DNA of 64,000 nucleotides from Erysipelotrichaceae bacterium (GTDB lineage: Bacteria; Bacillota_I; Bacilli_A; Erysipelotrichales; Erysipelotrichaceae). A program made the position numbers and the translations under genes. The DNA lies in assembly GCA_017539105.1 (NCBI GenBank), contig JAFYHQ010000020.1, forward strand, positions 1 to 64,000. Direction: 5' to 3'. The notes beneath the pieces are model-generated. The model was not told the DNA's origin, ran no database searches, and saw only the letters and a list, made by a program, of their open reading frames with translations. Position 1 is the first letter of the stretch, and each line of letters starts with the position of its first letter. This document shows positions 35,549-43,669 of this stretch, one piece after another.

Positions 35549-36481
35549 ATGCTGAAGATATATCTGACAAAAGACGGAAAACTGGAAACGATCGACAAGC
35601 CGCAGAAGGGGTGTTGGATCAATCTTGTGCACCCCACGGAGAAAGAGCTTCTGGAAATCGAAGAGAAGTATCATATCGAACCTGACGACTTAAGAGCCGC
35701 ACTGGATGAAGAAGAAGCATCCCGTTTTACCAAAGAAGACGACTATACCCTGGTGCTGGTCGATATTCCTTCCATTGAAGAAAAGAATGGAAAGAACCGT
35801 TTTACCACGATCCCGATGGGTGTCATCGTCGCGAAAGAAGCGATCATCACGGTATGTCTGGAGAATACACCGGTTCTTCGTTTCAACGATAAGACAAGCA
35901 AGAACATCAATACCGGTATGAAAACAAGGATGCTGCTGCAGATCCTTCTGGAAGATGCCAAACTGTTTTTGAAATATCTGAGACAGATCAATAAAGAATC
36001 GGAACAGCTGGAGGAAAAACTCAAACGTTCCATCGAGAACCCGGTACTGCTGGAGATGATGGAACTGGGCAGAAGCCTGCTGTATTTCACCACTTCAATT
36101 AAAGGAAACAATGCCGTACTGGAAAAACTGAATAAAGTCAGTGCCATTACCAGGTATGAAGAAGATGAAGACCTGTTCGAAGATGTCATGATCGAATCGA
36201 AACAGGCAGGAGAGATGGCGGATACCTATTCCGGTGTCATCAACGGCATGATGGATGCGTATTCTTCGATCATTTCGAACAATATGAACGTGATCCAGAA
36301 ATTCATTGCGATCGCTGCCGTGGTCATTTCGATCCCCAGCATGGTGTTCGACGCCTATGGCATGAACATCGAAGGCGTGCCGTTCGAGAACTCTCCGATG
36401 GCGTTCCCGATCATCGTCATCCTGGCGCTGTTTGCTTCCTTCCTGGTCTATCAGTATTTTTCACGCAAGAGAATGTTCTAG
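35549..36481 (+). CDS. corA: CorA-family Mg2+/divalent cation channel
   Basis: A 310-residue channel. A large cytosolic funnel domain with a long helix (KLFLKYLRQINKESEQLEEKL) leads to two C-terminal helices. The YGMN selectivity motif stands at the end of the first (near residue 270), and the protein ends in a basic KRMF tail. The start at 35549 is set by GGGAGGTGGGGATT-ATG. A second CorA paralog lies at 61824-62741. The amidohydrolase gene follows after 9 bp. Confidence 0.92.
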   Translation: MLKIYLTKDGKLETIDKPQKGCWINLVHPTEKELLEIEEKYHIEPDDLRAALDEEEASRFTKEDDYTLVLVDIPSIEEKNGKNRFTTIPMGVIVAKEAIITVCLENTPVLRFNDKTSKNINTGMKTRMLLQILLEDAKLFLKYLRQINKESEQLEEKLKRSIENPVLLEMMELGRSLLYFTTSIKGNNAVLEKLNKVSAITRYEEDEDLFEDVMIESKQAGEMADTYSGVINGMMDAYSSIISNNMNVIQKFIAIAAVVISIPSMVFDAYGMNIEGVPFENSPMAFPIIVILALFASFLVYQYFSRKRMF

Positions 36482-36490
36482 GAGATCTCT

Positions 36491-37786
36491 ATGTCCATCC
36501 TGTTTAAACATGCCAAGATCCTGTTAAGAGGGGAAAACGACTACGAAGTCCTGGAAGATGCCTATCTGGGTGTGAAAGGACGTCTGATCGATCATATCGG
36601 TACAGAAAAGCCTGAGAAACATTACGATGAGGAAAAGGATTATACGGATAAGCTTCTGATGCCGGGACTGATCGATGCGCACAGTCATATTCCGATGGTT
36701 TTCCTGCGGGGGATCGCGGATGGTCTTCCTTTGGATAAATGGCTCAATGAACGGGTCTTCCCGATCGAAGCGAAACTCACAGCGGAACAGATCAGGGTAT
36801 CAAGCTATTATGCCATACTGGAACTTCTAGCTTGTGGCGTGACCTCCTTTACAGACATGTATTTCTTCCCGGAAGAGACTGCCCGGGCAGTCAGAGATTC
36901 GGGAATCAAAGCCAATCTGAACAAGTATATCCTTTGTTTCGATCCGGATCAGACGATCGAAGACAGCATGATCGGTTCATCGGTCGAATTCTTCGATCAA
37001 TACAACAATACCTGCGACGGACGGCTGAAAGTCGATTTCTCTATCCACGCGGAATATACGAACCAGTCGCATATCGTCAAAGCATATTCCCAAGAATGCA
37101 AGAAACACGATGCGATTATGCATATCCATCTGAGTGAATCCAGATCGGAAGTCGAGAAATGTATCGAAAAGTATCATCAGACGCCGGTGGAGTGGTTCGA
37201 ATCTTTGGGAACCTTTGAGAACCCGACCTGTGCCGCACATGTGGTATGGCCGATGAAGGATGATCTCAAGATCCTCAAGAAACATGATGTCTCAGTCATG
37301 CACAATCCTTCGAGTAACCTGATGATCGGCAGCGGCTTCGCTCCGATCAGAGAAATGCTGGATCTGGGCATCAATGTCGGTCTGGGTACGGATGGCACTG
37401 CTTCCAACAATAATCTGAACATGCTGGAGGAGATGCATCTGGCTTCGATCGTGCATAACGGCTATCATCTGGATGCGACCAATATCCTATCCTGTCAGGT
37501 CATCGATATGGCTACCAGGAATGGCGCCAAGCTTCAGGGACGTCCCGATACGGGAAGCCTTGAAACAGGAAAATGTGCCGATATCATCGCTTTGGATCTC
37601 AATAAGATCCATCTCTATCCGGTATTTGAATATCCTTCGATCATCACCAAATCCGCTCAGGGTTCCGATGTATGCATGACCATGGTCGATGGCAGGATCT
37701 TATACGAAAACGGAAACTATCTGACTCTGGATAAGGAAAAAATCATTCAGGAATTCAAAAAAGCTGTAAAAGACTTCTATGGATAA
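36491..37786 (+). CDS. Amidohydrolase, 5'-methylthioadenosine/S-adenosylhomocysteine deaminase-like
   Basis: A 431-residue TIM-barrel deaminase of the MtaD/SsnA group. Metal ligands: DAHSH, the HIHLSES His, CAAHVVW His and Asp in LGTDGTASNNN. These enzymes deaminate MTA, SAH or adenosine to the inosine analogue; chlorohydrolase-type relatives act on triazines, so the substrate is a family-level guess. Ribosome site AGGAGATCT. Likely co-transcribed with corA. Terminates at 37789. Confidence 0.88.
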   Translation: MSILFKHAKILLRGENDYEVLEDAYLGVKGRLIDHIGTEKPEKHYDEEKDYTDKLLMPGLIDAHSHIPMVFLRGIADGLPLDKWLNERVFPIEAKLTAEQIRVSSYYAILELLACGVTSFTDMYFFPEETARAVRDSGIKANLNKYILCFDPDQTIEDSMIGSSVEFFDQYNNTCDGRLKVDFSIHAEYTNQSHIVKAYSQECKKHDAIMHIHLSESRSEVEKCIEKYHQTPVEWFESLGTFENPTCAAHVVWPMKDDLKILKKHDVSVMHNPSSNLMIGSGFAPIREMLDLGINVGLGTDGTASNNNLNMLEEMHLASIVHNGYHLDATNILSCQVIDMATRNGAKLQGRPDTGSLETGKCADIIALDLNKIHLYPVFEYPSIITKSAQGSDVCMTMVDGRILYENGNYLTLDKEKIIQEFKKAVKDFYG

Positions 37787-37788
37787 AA

Positions 37789-37817
37789 AAATACGCAACC
37801 TCATGTTGCGTATTTTT
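37789..37817. terminator. Bidirectional terminator
   Basis: Stem AAATACGCAAC (37789-37799) / GTTGCGTATTT (37805-37815), CTCAT loop. Serves the amidohydrolase gene and the convergent methyltransferase gene. Confidence 0.9.
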
Positions 37818-37832
37818 CATCTGGATTCCTGT

Positions 37833-38465
37833 TTATGGAAGCACGATATCTTTCGGTTCTTTTCTGGCAACCAGGATATCCATACAATGAAGATGAGGAA
37901 CTCCCGAGGAATGGCATTCGAAGATCGTTTCATCGATCCTTTCGAATTTCCAGTCCGGATAGTAGGTAAACATCTTTCCTGAAGGCCACAGCTGTTCATA
38001 TCTGTCCCAGTCCGGAGGTAGAGGGATGAAAGGCTTGTCAACGAAGACGTTGAACCAGTTGAGGCCGTTCGCTTTCGTCATCTTCTGAACCTTTTCAAAG
38101 AAAGCGGGGATCTTATCCGTATCAAGATACTGTATCGTGCCTGTGGAATAGATGATATCGAACATCTCATCGATTTCAAAATCATTGATATCCGCGATGA
38201 AAGCATTCACTTCGACACCGTTTTCTTTTGCCATCCGTTTCGTCTTGGCGATCCCGTTTTCCGTGATATCGAATGCTGTGACTTCATAGCCCTGTTTCGC
38301 CATGAACACCGCATCCTTTCCTTCTCCGCAGCCGATATCCAGGACTTTGATCCCTTCTGCAGGAGGAAGAAGCCGGATCAGTTCATGGCACAGATCTGCC
38401 GGTTCTGTCCCCCAGTAGTAATCTTCACATGCGTAATATTCTTCGTAATCTGTTTTGCTGCTCAT
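37833..38465 (-). CDS. TehB-like class I SAM-dependent methyltransferase
   Basis: A 210-residue Rossmann methyltransferase. The SAM motif is VLDIGCGEGKDAVFMA, followed by VTAFDITENGIAKT. The post-II segment FDIIYSTGTIQYL resembles the TehB/thiopurine-type group. Its substrate is unknown; small-molecule or tellurite methylation is typical of relatives. The mRNA is predicted to be leaderless because TATAAT (38477-38472) ends six bases before the ATG and there is no ribosome site. Divergent from the VTC operon. Confidence 0.82.
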   Translation of the reverse strand: MSSKTDYEEYYACEDYYWGTEPADLCHELIRLLPPAEGIKVLDIGCGEGKDAVFMAKQGYEVTAFDITENGIAKTKRMAKENGVEVNAFIADINDFEIDEMFDIIYSTGTIQYLDTDKIPAFFEKVQKMTKANGLNWFNVFVDKPFIPLPPDWDRYEQLWPSGKMFTYYPDWKFERIDETIFECHSSGVPHLHCMDILVARKEPKDIVLP

Positions 38466-38471
38466 GGTTAT

Positions 38472-38477
38472 ATTATA
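38472..38477 (-). promoter_or_regulatory. -10 for the leaderless methyltransferase gene
   Basis: TATAAT on the minus strand (38477-38472). Predicted +1 is 38465, the A of ATG. Confidence 0.65.
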
Positions 38478-38495
38478 TTATTTGTTCGTAAAAGA

Positions 38496-38538
38496 TTCAC
38501 GAAATCTTCAGGAAAAGTTCACGCTTTTCCGTTATATT
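38496..38538 (+). promoter_or_regulatory. Three direct repeats with 11-bp period and -10 box of the VTC operon (PhoB-type site)
   Basis: TTCACG (38496-38501), TTCAGG (38507-38512) and TTCACG (38518-38523) are separated by A-rich 5-bp spacers. Nine bases later comes TATATT (38533-38538). The boxes replace a -35, as at promoters activated by PhoB/OmpR-family response regulators. The same boxes at the same distance occur before htrA (52317-52348). A perfect inverted repeat GGAAAAG/CTTTTCC (38511-38530) overlaps the last two boxes. Confidence 0.6.
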
Positions 38539-38562
38539 TTTAAGTGAAAGGAGGTACTGCTT

Positions 38563-39240
38563 ATGAATGAGACGTTCCAGCGATCCGAAAAAAAGTATCT
38601 GCTGAGCATGGACCAGTATGAAACGATCCTGCATCTGCTCGAAAGATACATTCAGCCGGATCACTACCATCACAGCGATCTCAGGTCGATCTACTATGAT
38701 ACGGATCGTTACGAACTGATCCGCAGATCGATCGAAAAACCCTTGTACAAAGAGAAGCTGCGGATCCGCAGCTATGGAAACCTGAAAGAGGATGACCTGG
38801 TCTATGTCGAATTCAAGAAAAAGTATGATGGCATCGTCTATAAGCGAAGAACGAAAACGCCTTATGGACAAGCCCTGAAAGACATCTACGGCAGCGACTT
38901 CCTTGACTCTCAGGTAGGAAACGAGATCCGCTACGCCCTGCAGCATTACGATCCGCTTTCGCCGAAGATCTATATCGGAACCTCAAGGTCTTCCTTTATC
39001 GGAAAAGAAAATGAAAAACTGAGGATCACCTTCGATACCGATATCCGTTACCGGATGAAAAATCTGTCGCTTGAAAAGAAGCTTGAAGACAAGCTTCTGA
39101 CGGATCAGATCGTGATGGAACTGAAGATCCCCGAGGCCATGCCTCTGTGGCTGAGTTCCATTCTTGATGAAGTCCATGCCTATCCCAGAGGCTTCTCCAA
39201 AGTGGGAACTGCCTTTTTAAAAGAAATCAAAGGAGAATAA
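38563..39240 (+). CDS. VTC-domain (polyphosphate polymerase-like) protein
   Basis: A 225-residue VTC domain. This is the tunnel-fold catalytic domain known from yeast Vtc4, which makes polyphosphate from ATP. Tunnel residues are visible: RSEKKYLL, SIYYDT, EKLRIRSYG, VYVEFKKKYDGIVYKRR, LRITFDTDIRYR, IVMELKI and FSKVGTA. Bacterial copies stand alone, usually beside DUF4956 and a surface or CotH-like protein, as here. Ribosome site AAAGGAGG. It could make polyphosphate or phosphorylate another substrate. Confidence 0.9.
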   Translation: MNETFQRSEKKYLLSMDQYETILHLLERYIQPDHYHHSDLRSIYYDTDRYELIRRSIEKPLYKEKLRIRSYGNLKEDDLVYVEFKKKYDGIVYKRRTKTPYGQALKDIYGSDFLDSQVGNEIRYALQHYDPLSPKIYIGTSRSSFIGKENEKLRITFDTDIRYRMKNLSLEKKLEDKLLTDQIVMELKIPEAMPLWLSSILDEVHAYPRGFSKVGTAFLKEIKGE

Positions 39241-39244
39241 CAAT

Positions 39245-39919
39245 ATGAGTAACTTATTTGGATCAATATTCAATGGAACACTGACCGTCGGTCTGTTCCT
39301 GCTGGCAGTGATCGTCAGCATCGTGCTGGGCTTGCTACTGTCACTGGCATTTATGTACAGAAATACCTATACGAAGTCATTCATCAGCGCATTGGTGCTG
39401 GTCCCGGCCATCGAGACTGTTGTGATCATGCTGGTGAACGATCATATCGGTGTGGGCTTATCCGTAGCAGGTTCGTTTGCTCTGATCCGTTTCCGTTCCG
39501 TAAAAGGCAACGCCAAGGAACTGACGGCGATCTTCCTGGCCATGACCATCGGCATCATATGCGGTACGGGCTATGTGATGCTGGCGGCATTGTATACCGT
39601 TCTGCTTTGCGCAGTCATGTTCGGATTGGAAGCTTTGAACTTCGGCAAGATATCCGAAAATGAAAGATATCTGAAAATCACGATCCCGGAATCGCTGAAT
39701 TACGATGAAGTATTCGAGGATATCCTGGGCAGATATACCGACAGGCATGAACTGGTATCAATCAAGACACTGACATTGGGTTCTCTGTTTAGGGTCGAGT
39801 ATGTGATCACGATGAAAGATCCGAAACAGCTGAAGAAAATGATCGATGAACTGCGTACCAGAAACGGCAATCTGGAAATCATGTGTGCCAAAGCTTCCGT
39901 CAGCAGGGAAGAATTATGA
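39245..39919 (+). CDS. DUF4956 membrane protein
   Basis: A 224-residue protein with three to four membrane helices (about 15-40, 47-65, 98-115, 118-135). The conserved SVAGSFALIRFRSVKGNAKE loop of DUF4956 follows helix 2. A cytosolic alpha/beta tail ends near 224. Its partner genes are almost always a VTC domain and a secreted or spore-coat-like protein, suggesting a membrane-anchored polymer system. It lies 4 bp after the VTC gene and overlaps the next gene by ATGA. Molecular function not known. Confidence 0.88.
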   Translation: MSNLFGSIFNGTLTVGLFLLAVIVSIVLGLLLSLAFMYRNTYTKSFISALVLVPAIETVVIMLVNDHIGVGLSVAGSFALIRFRSVKGNAKELTAIFLAMTIGIICGTGYVMLAALYTVLLCAVMFGLEALNFGKISENERYLKITIPESLNYDEVFEDILGRYTDRHELVSIKTLTLGSLFRVEYVITMKDPKQLKKMIDELRTRNGNLEIMCAKASVSREEL

Positions 39920-41292
39920 TGAAAAAAGCAAAGATCTTATTGCTGGCACTGTGTCTGCTGACAGGATGCAATGCCGTGATCTCTGAAGCCGATCTGTCAG
40001 AAGACATGGATCTTGATATCAAGGATCAGGATTATTCCTATGAACTGAATGGTTCGACTTATATACAGCTGGGAAATGAAGATGTCTATATCAGCGAAGA
40101 GGGCACTTATATCCTGGAGGGTACGCTGAATGGCAGCGTCATCGTTGAAGTATCCAAGGATGAAAAGGTGCATCTGGTACTGAACAATGTCGATATCGAT
40201 GCCGGAGATTTTGCGGGAATCTATATCGTTGAAGCCGATGAAGTTATCATCAGTCTTCCGGAAGGAAGCGTGAATGCGATCAGCGACAGCGGTACCTATA
40301 CGCAGATCGATGGCAATGATGTGGATGCCCTGATCTTCTCGAAAGCGGATCTGACGATCGAAGGAAGCGGCGCATTGCATCTGTCTTCCGCAGATAACCA
40401 CGGAATCGTTTCCAAGGATGATCTGATCATCGACGGAGGAACATATGTGATCGATGTGGCAGGAAAGGCGTTGTGCGGCAAAGACTGCGTCAAGATCGCG
40501 GATGGATCCTTTGATCTCACTTCTTTGAAAGATGCGATTTCTTCCGATAATGAAGAAGATGAAGAAAGAGGCTATATCTATATCAGCGATGGTGACTTTA
40601 CGATACAGTCAGGCGCGGATGGGATCTATGCGTACCGGTTGCTACAGATCGATGGCGGAACATTTCATATCGTTACCAGCAAAGGTGGTTCTGCGGATTC
40701 CTTCAAGGCTTTGAAATCGGACATGGAGATCATCCTCAATGGCGGAACTTTCACGATCAGTACGATCGATGATGGGATCCACTCCGATGGCGATATCCTG
40801 ATTGCGGGAGGAACGTATGAGATCGATTCTTCCGATGACGGGATCCATGCGGATGGCAAGGTCCAGATCGACAATGGAACCATGAACATCACAGCCAGAG
40901 AAGGCATCGAAGCGACTTATATACAGATCAATGACGGAACAATCTCTATCAGCGCTTCCGATGACGGCATGAATGCGACAAAACAGTCCAACAGTTACGC
41001 TTCGATTATCGAGATCAATGGTGGCAATATCACGATCGTCATGGGACAGGGCGATACGGATGGACTGGATGCCAATGGCAGCATCTATATCAATGGCGGT
41101 ATCTTGGATATCACGGGACAGTTCCCGTTTGATTACGACAATATCGCAGAACATAATGGCGGTACGATCATCGTCAATGGTGTCGAAACCGACGAGATCA
41201 CCAACCAGTTCGGAGGCGGTTTCCCTGGCATGCCGGGAGGGAATACGGATGGACCTCCGGAAGGCGGGAATCCGTTTGGCGGCAATCATTGA
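39916..41292 (+). CDS. Beta-helix surface lipoprotein (Cthe_2159/DUF4353-like, carbohydrate-binding)
   Basis: A 458-residue lipoprotein: MMKKAKILLLALCLLTGC gives a type II signal with lipobox LLTGC. The mature part is built of short repeats (GDFTIQSGADGIYA, GTYEIDSSDDGIHADG, GTISISASDDGMNA) typical of a right-handed parallel beta helix. This is the Ca-dependent acidic-polysaccharide-binding fold of Cthe_2159. It ends in a Gly/Pro/Asn-rich tail. The start at 39916 gives ATGA overlap with DUF4956; 39919 is also possible. Third gene of the VTC operon. Confidence 0.88.
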   Translation: MMKKAKILLLALCLLTGCNAVISEADLSEDMDLDIKDQDYSYELNGSTYIQLGNEDVYISEEGTYILEGTLNGSVIVEVSKDEKVHLVLNNVDIDAGDFAGIYIVEADEVIISLPEGSVNAISDSGTYTQIDGNDVDALIFSKADLTIEGSGALHLSSADNHGIVSKDDLIIDGGTYVIDVAGKALCGKDCVKIADGSFDLTSLKDAISSDNEEDEERGYIYISDGDFTIQSGADGIYAYRLLQIDGGTFHIVTSKGGSADSFKALKSDMEIILNGGTFTISTIDDGIHSDGDILIAGGTYEIDSSDDGIHADGKVQIDNGTMNITAREGIEATYIQINDGTISISASDDGMNATKQSNSYASIIEINGGNITIVMGQGDTDGLDANGSIYINGGILDITGQFPFDYDNIAEHNGGTIIVNGVETDEITNQFGGGFPGMPGGNTDGPPEGGNPFGGNH

Positions 41293-41331
41293 TGACACAG
41301 AGAAGGAATGGGAGACCATTTCTTTTCTTTG

Positions 41332-41360
41332 TTGTGTACATAGGGAGATTTTATTATAAT
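41332..41360 (+). promoter_or_regulatory. Promoter of the YdjGHI-like operon
   Basis: TTGTGT (41332-41337), 17-bp spacer, TATAAT (41355-41360). The start is near 41367, then GAAAGGAGGG. Confidence 0.7.
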
Positions 41361-41385
41361 TTATGTGGAAGAAAGGAGGGAAGCA

Positions 41386-42426
41386 ATGAGCGAATTAAAG
41401 ACCTTCAAATGTCCCAATTGCGACGGACGTCTGGAATTCGATACAGAATCTCAGCAGCTGAAATGTCCGTATTGCGATGGCAAATTCGATCCTGCCGTTT
41501 TTGATGAAGGACAGGATTATGTCGTCAATAATGAGAAGTGGGAAGATGGCCAGTATCTGGTTTATTCCTGCAAATCCTGCGGCGGTACGATCATGGCGGA
41601 TGAGGATACGGCTGCGGATAGCTGTCCGTATTGCGGGAATCCGATCGTGGTAAAGGGGAATGTTTCCGGTGATTTCAAGCCAAAGAAGATCATTCCTTTC
41701 AAATATGACAAAGAGAAAGCTAAAGAAGAGTTCAAGAAACACCTTCATGGCAAGATCCTGCTTCCCAAAGCGTTCCGCAGTGAAGCGACATTCGATGAGA
41801 TCAAAGGCATCTATGTGCCTTTCTGGGTCTTCGATGGCACAGCCAATGCGCAGATGTGGTACAATGCGACCCGCAGGCATTTCTGGCGCGAAGGCGATTA
41901 TGATGTAACGGAAACGGAATTCTATAAACTGTATCGTTCCGGCCGCGTTTCTTTCAAGAGCGTTCCGGTCAATGCTTCGGCAAAGATGGATAGCACCTTG
42001 GTGGAATCCGTCGAGCCTTTCGACTACAAGGAAGCCAAAGATTTCAATGACAACTATTTTGCCGGATTCTATGCGGATCGTTACAGCAAGGATGTGAATG
42101 CTTCCCGAAAGCTGGCAAACGATCGTATCGTCAATTCGACCGAAAGCATGTTTGCGTCGACCACAACGAATTTTGATACCTGTACGCCGGCAGGCAGCGA
42201 TATCCGCGTCTACAACGGAAAACAGGAGTATGTCATGTATCCTATGTGGCTGCTGAATGTGAAATACAAGGATAAGAACTATGCGTTTGCGATGAACGGC
42301 GAAACCGGCAAGTTCATCGGCGATCTTCCGATCGACGAGATGAAATATCGTTTCATCATGCTGGGGATCTTTCTGATTGTCACGCTGGTACTGACCGTGA
42401 TCCAGTTCTTTGCGATGAGAGGGTAG
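41386..42426 (+). CDS. Zinc-ribbon membrane protein (YdjG-like)
   Basis: A 346-residue protein. The N-terminal TFIIB-type zinc ribbon (CPNCDG...CPYCDG) is followed by a second one (CKSCGG...CPYCGN). A cytosolic domain with IIPFKYDKEKAKEEF and IYVPFWVFDG leads to one C-terminal helix (about 320-342). Bacillus YdjG has this architecture and helps recruit PspA to the membrane during stress. First gene of a three-gene operon; the start is fixed by GAAAGGAGGGAAGCA-ATG. A larger paralog is at 18929-20524. Confidence 0.85.
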   Translation: MSELKTFKCPNCDGRLEFDTESQQLKCPYCDGKFDPAVFDEGQDYVVNNEKWEDGQYLVYSCKSCGGTIMADEDTAADSCPYCGNPIVVKGNVSGDFKPKKIIPFKYDKEKAKEEFKKHLHGKILLPKAFRSEATFDEIKGIYVPFWVFDGTANAQMWYNATRRHFWREGDYDVTETEFYKLYRSGRVSFKSVPVNASAKMDSTLVESVEPFDYKEAKDFNDNYFAGFYADRYSKDVNASRKLANDRIVNSTESMFASTTTNFDTCTPAGSDIRVYNGKQEYVMYPMWLLNVKYKDKNYAFAMNGETGKFIGDLPIDEMKYRFIMLGIFLIVTLVLTVIQFFAMRG

Positions 42427-42429
42427 GCT

Positions 42430-43635
42430 ATGAAAAAGATTTTAACGATACTGTTTACTCTTTTATTGATAAGTTTCAGTGTGTCTCATGTCAGAGCCGA
42501 TGAGGAGCATCTTTTTCTGGGTGAATCCGGTTATTATCTGACGGAAGAGGAATACCGTGAACTGAATGATGATCTCAGATATATCGAAGACAATTACGAT
42601 ATCGGGATCTATATCGGTGTCGGTATACAGACAAACAATGCGCAGTCTTATGCGTATGAAGTCATGCAAGAAACCGGGTATGCTCCGGAAAAGGTCGTGC
42701 TGATCGTCGATGACAAGGGATCTTACGGACTTGCCGCAGAGGGTTCCTGTACGGATCTGATCTATGCTGATGAGGTCGATCTATGGACAAAATACGCTCT
42801 GGCAACGACTTATTATGACGGAATCAAAGATTTCTATCAGGCTTGCGTGAAGATCATCAACGGGCAGACCTATCAGACAAATGTCCCGCAGGTATCGAAT
42901 GATGTCAAGATCTATGATGCCGCAGGCTTGCTGACGGATTCGGAACGCAATGATCTGCAGATCCGTTTGAAGAAGATCTCCGAGGAACAGAATATGGATG
43001 TGGTCGTCGTCACGGCAGATGCGACCGATGGCATGTGGATCAATGATTATGCCGATGATTTCTATGACTACAACGGCTACAAGGATAACGGGCTCTTGCT
43101 TCTGATCGTCATGGATGACAGCTCTTGGTATGTTTCCACCAAAGGCAAGGGAATCGATTATTTCACGGATTATGGCATTGATCTTATCATCGATGAGATG
43201 ATGGGCGATCTGTCGAAGGGACATTTCTATGAAGCGTTCAATACGTTTGCCGATCAGACGGAATACTATATCAAAGAAGCGAAAAACGGTCATATCATCG
43301 ATATCAATACCGATCCGGTTCCTAAGAAAAAGAAAGAATTCGGTGCCTTGAATGTCGGTATTTCAACGTTCGTTGCAGCGCTGTCATCGCTATTCAGTTC
43401 TCTGTTCCTGAGAGGACAGATGAAATCAACGAAACGTCAGCGTTTCGCGAACAGCTATCTTGTGGACAACAGTTTCCATCTGAATGGCTATTCGGATTAT
43501 CTGGTGGATCGCAAGATCAGCCGTCATTACAATCCTCCGCAGCAGACGCAGTCAGGCGGCAGTTCCGGAGGCGGTTCGATCACGCATACGTCATCAAGTG
43601 GTTCTAGTCATGGTGGTCATGGCGGTCACTTTTAA
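42430..43635 (+). CDS. TPM-domain membrane protein (YdjH-like)
   Basis: A 401-residue protein with a cleavable signal (residues 1-23). Two TPM-like alpha/beta domains follow: an N-terminal degenerate one (25-140) and a typical one (155-285; IYDAAGLLTDSERNDLQIRL, DNGLLLLIVMDDSSWYV). One membrane segment lies near 315-330. The cytosolic tail is rich in Gly, Ser and His (ends SHGGHGGHF). It corresponds to YdjH in the Bacillus pspA-ydjGHI operon, where YdjG and YdjH act together. It starts 3 bp after the zinc-ribbon gene. Confidence 0.85.
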   Translation: MKKILTILFTLLLISFSVSHVRADEEHLFLGESGYYLTEEEYRELNDDLRYIEDNYDIGIYIGVGIQTNNAQSYAYEVMQETGYAPEKVVLIVDDKGSYGLAAEGSCTDLIYADEVDLWTKYALATTYYDGIKDFYQACVKIINGQTYQTNVPQVSNDVKIYDAAGLLTDSERNDLQIRLKKISEEQNMDVVVVTADATDGMWINDYADDFYDYNGYKDNGLLLLIVMDDSSWYVSTKGKGIDYFTDYGIDLIIDEMMGDLSKGHFYEAFNTFADQTEYYIKEAKNGHIIDINTDPVPKKKKEFGALNVGISTFVAALSSLFSSLFLRGQMKSTKRQRFANSYLVDNSFHLNGYSDYLVDRKISRHYNPPQQTQSGGSSGGGSITHTSSSGSSHGGHGGHF

Positions 43636-43669
43636 TAGATGAAAATTAAATCAAAGGAGGTTAAAACAT

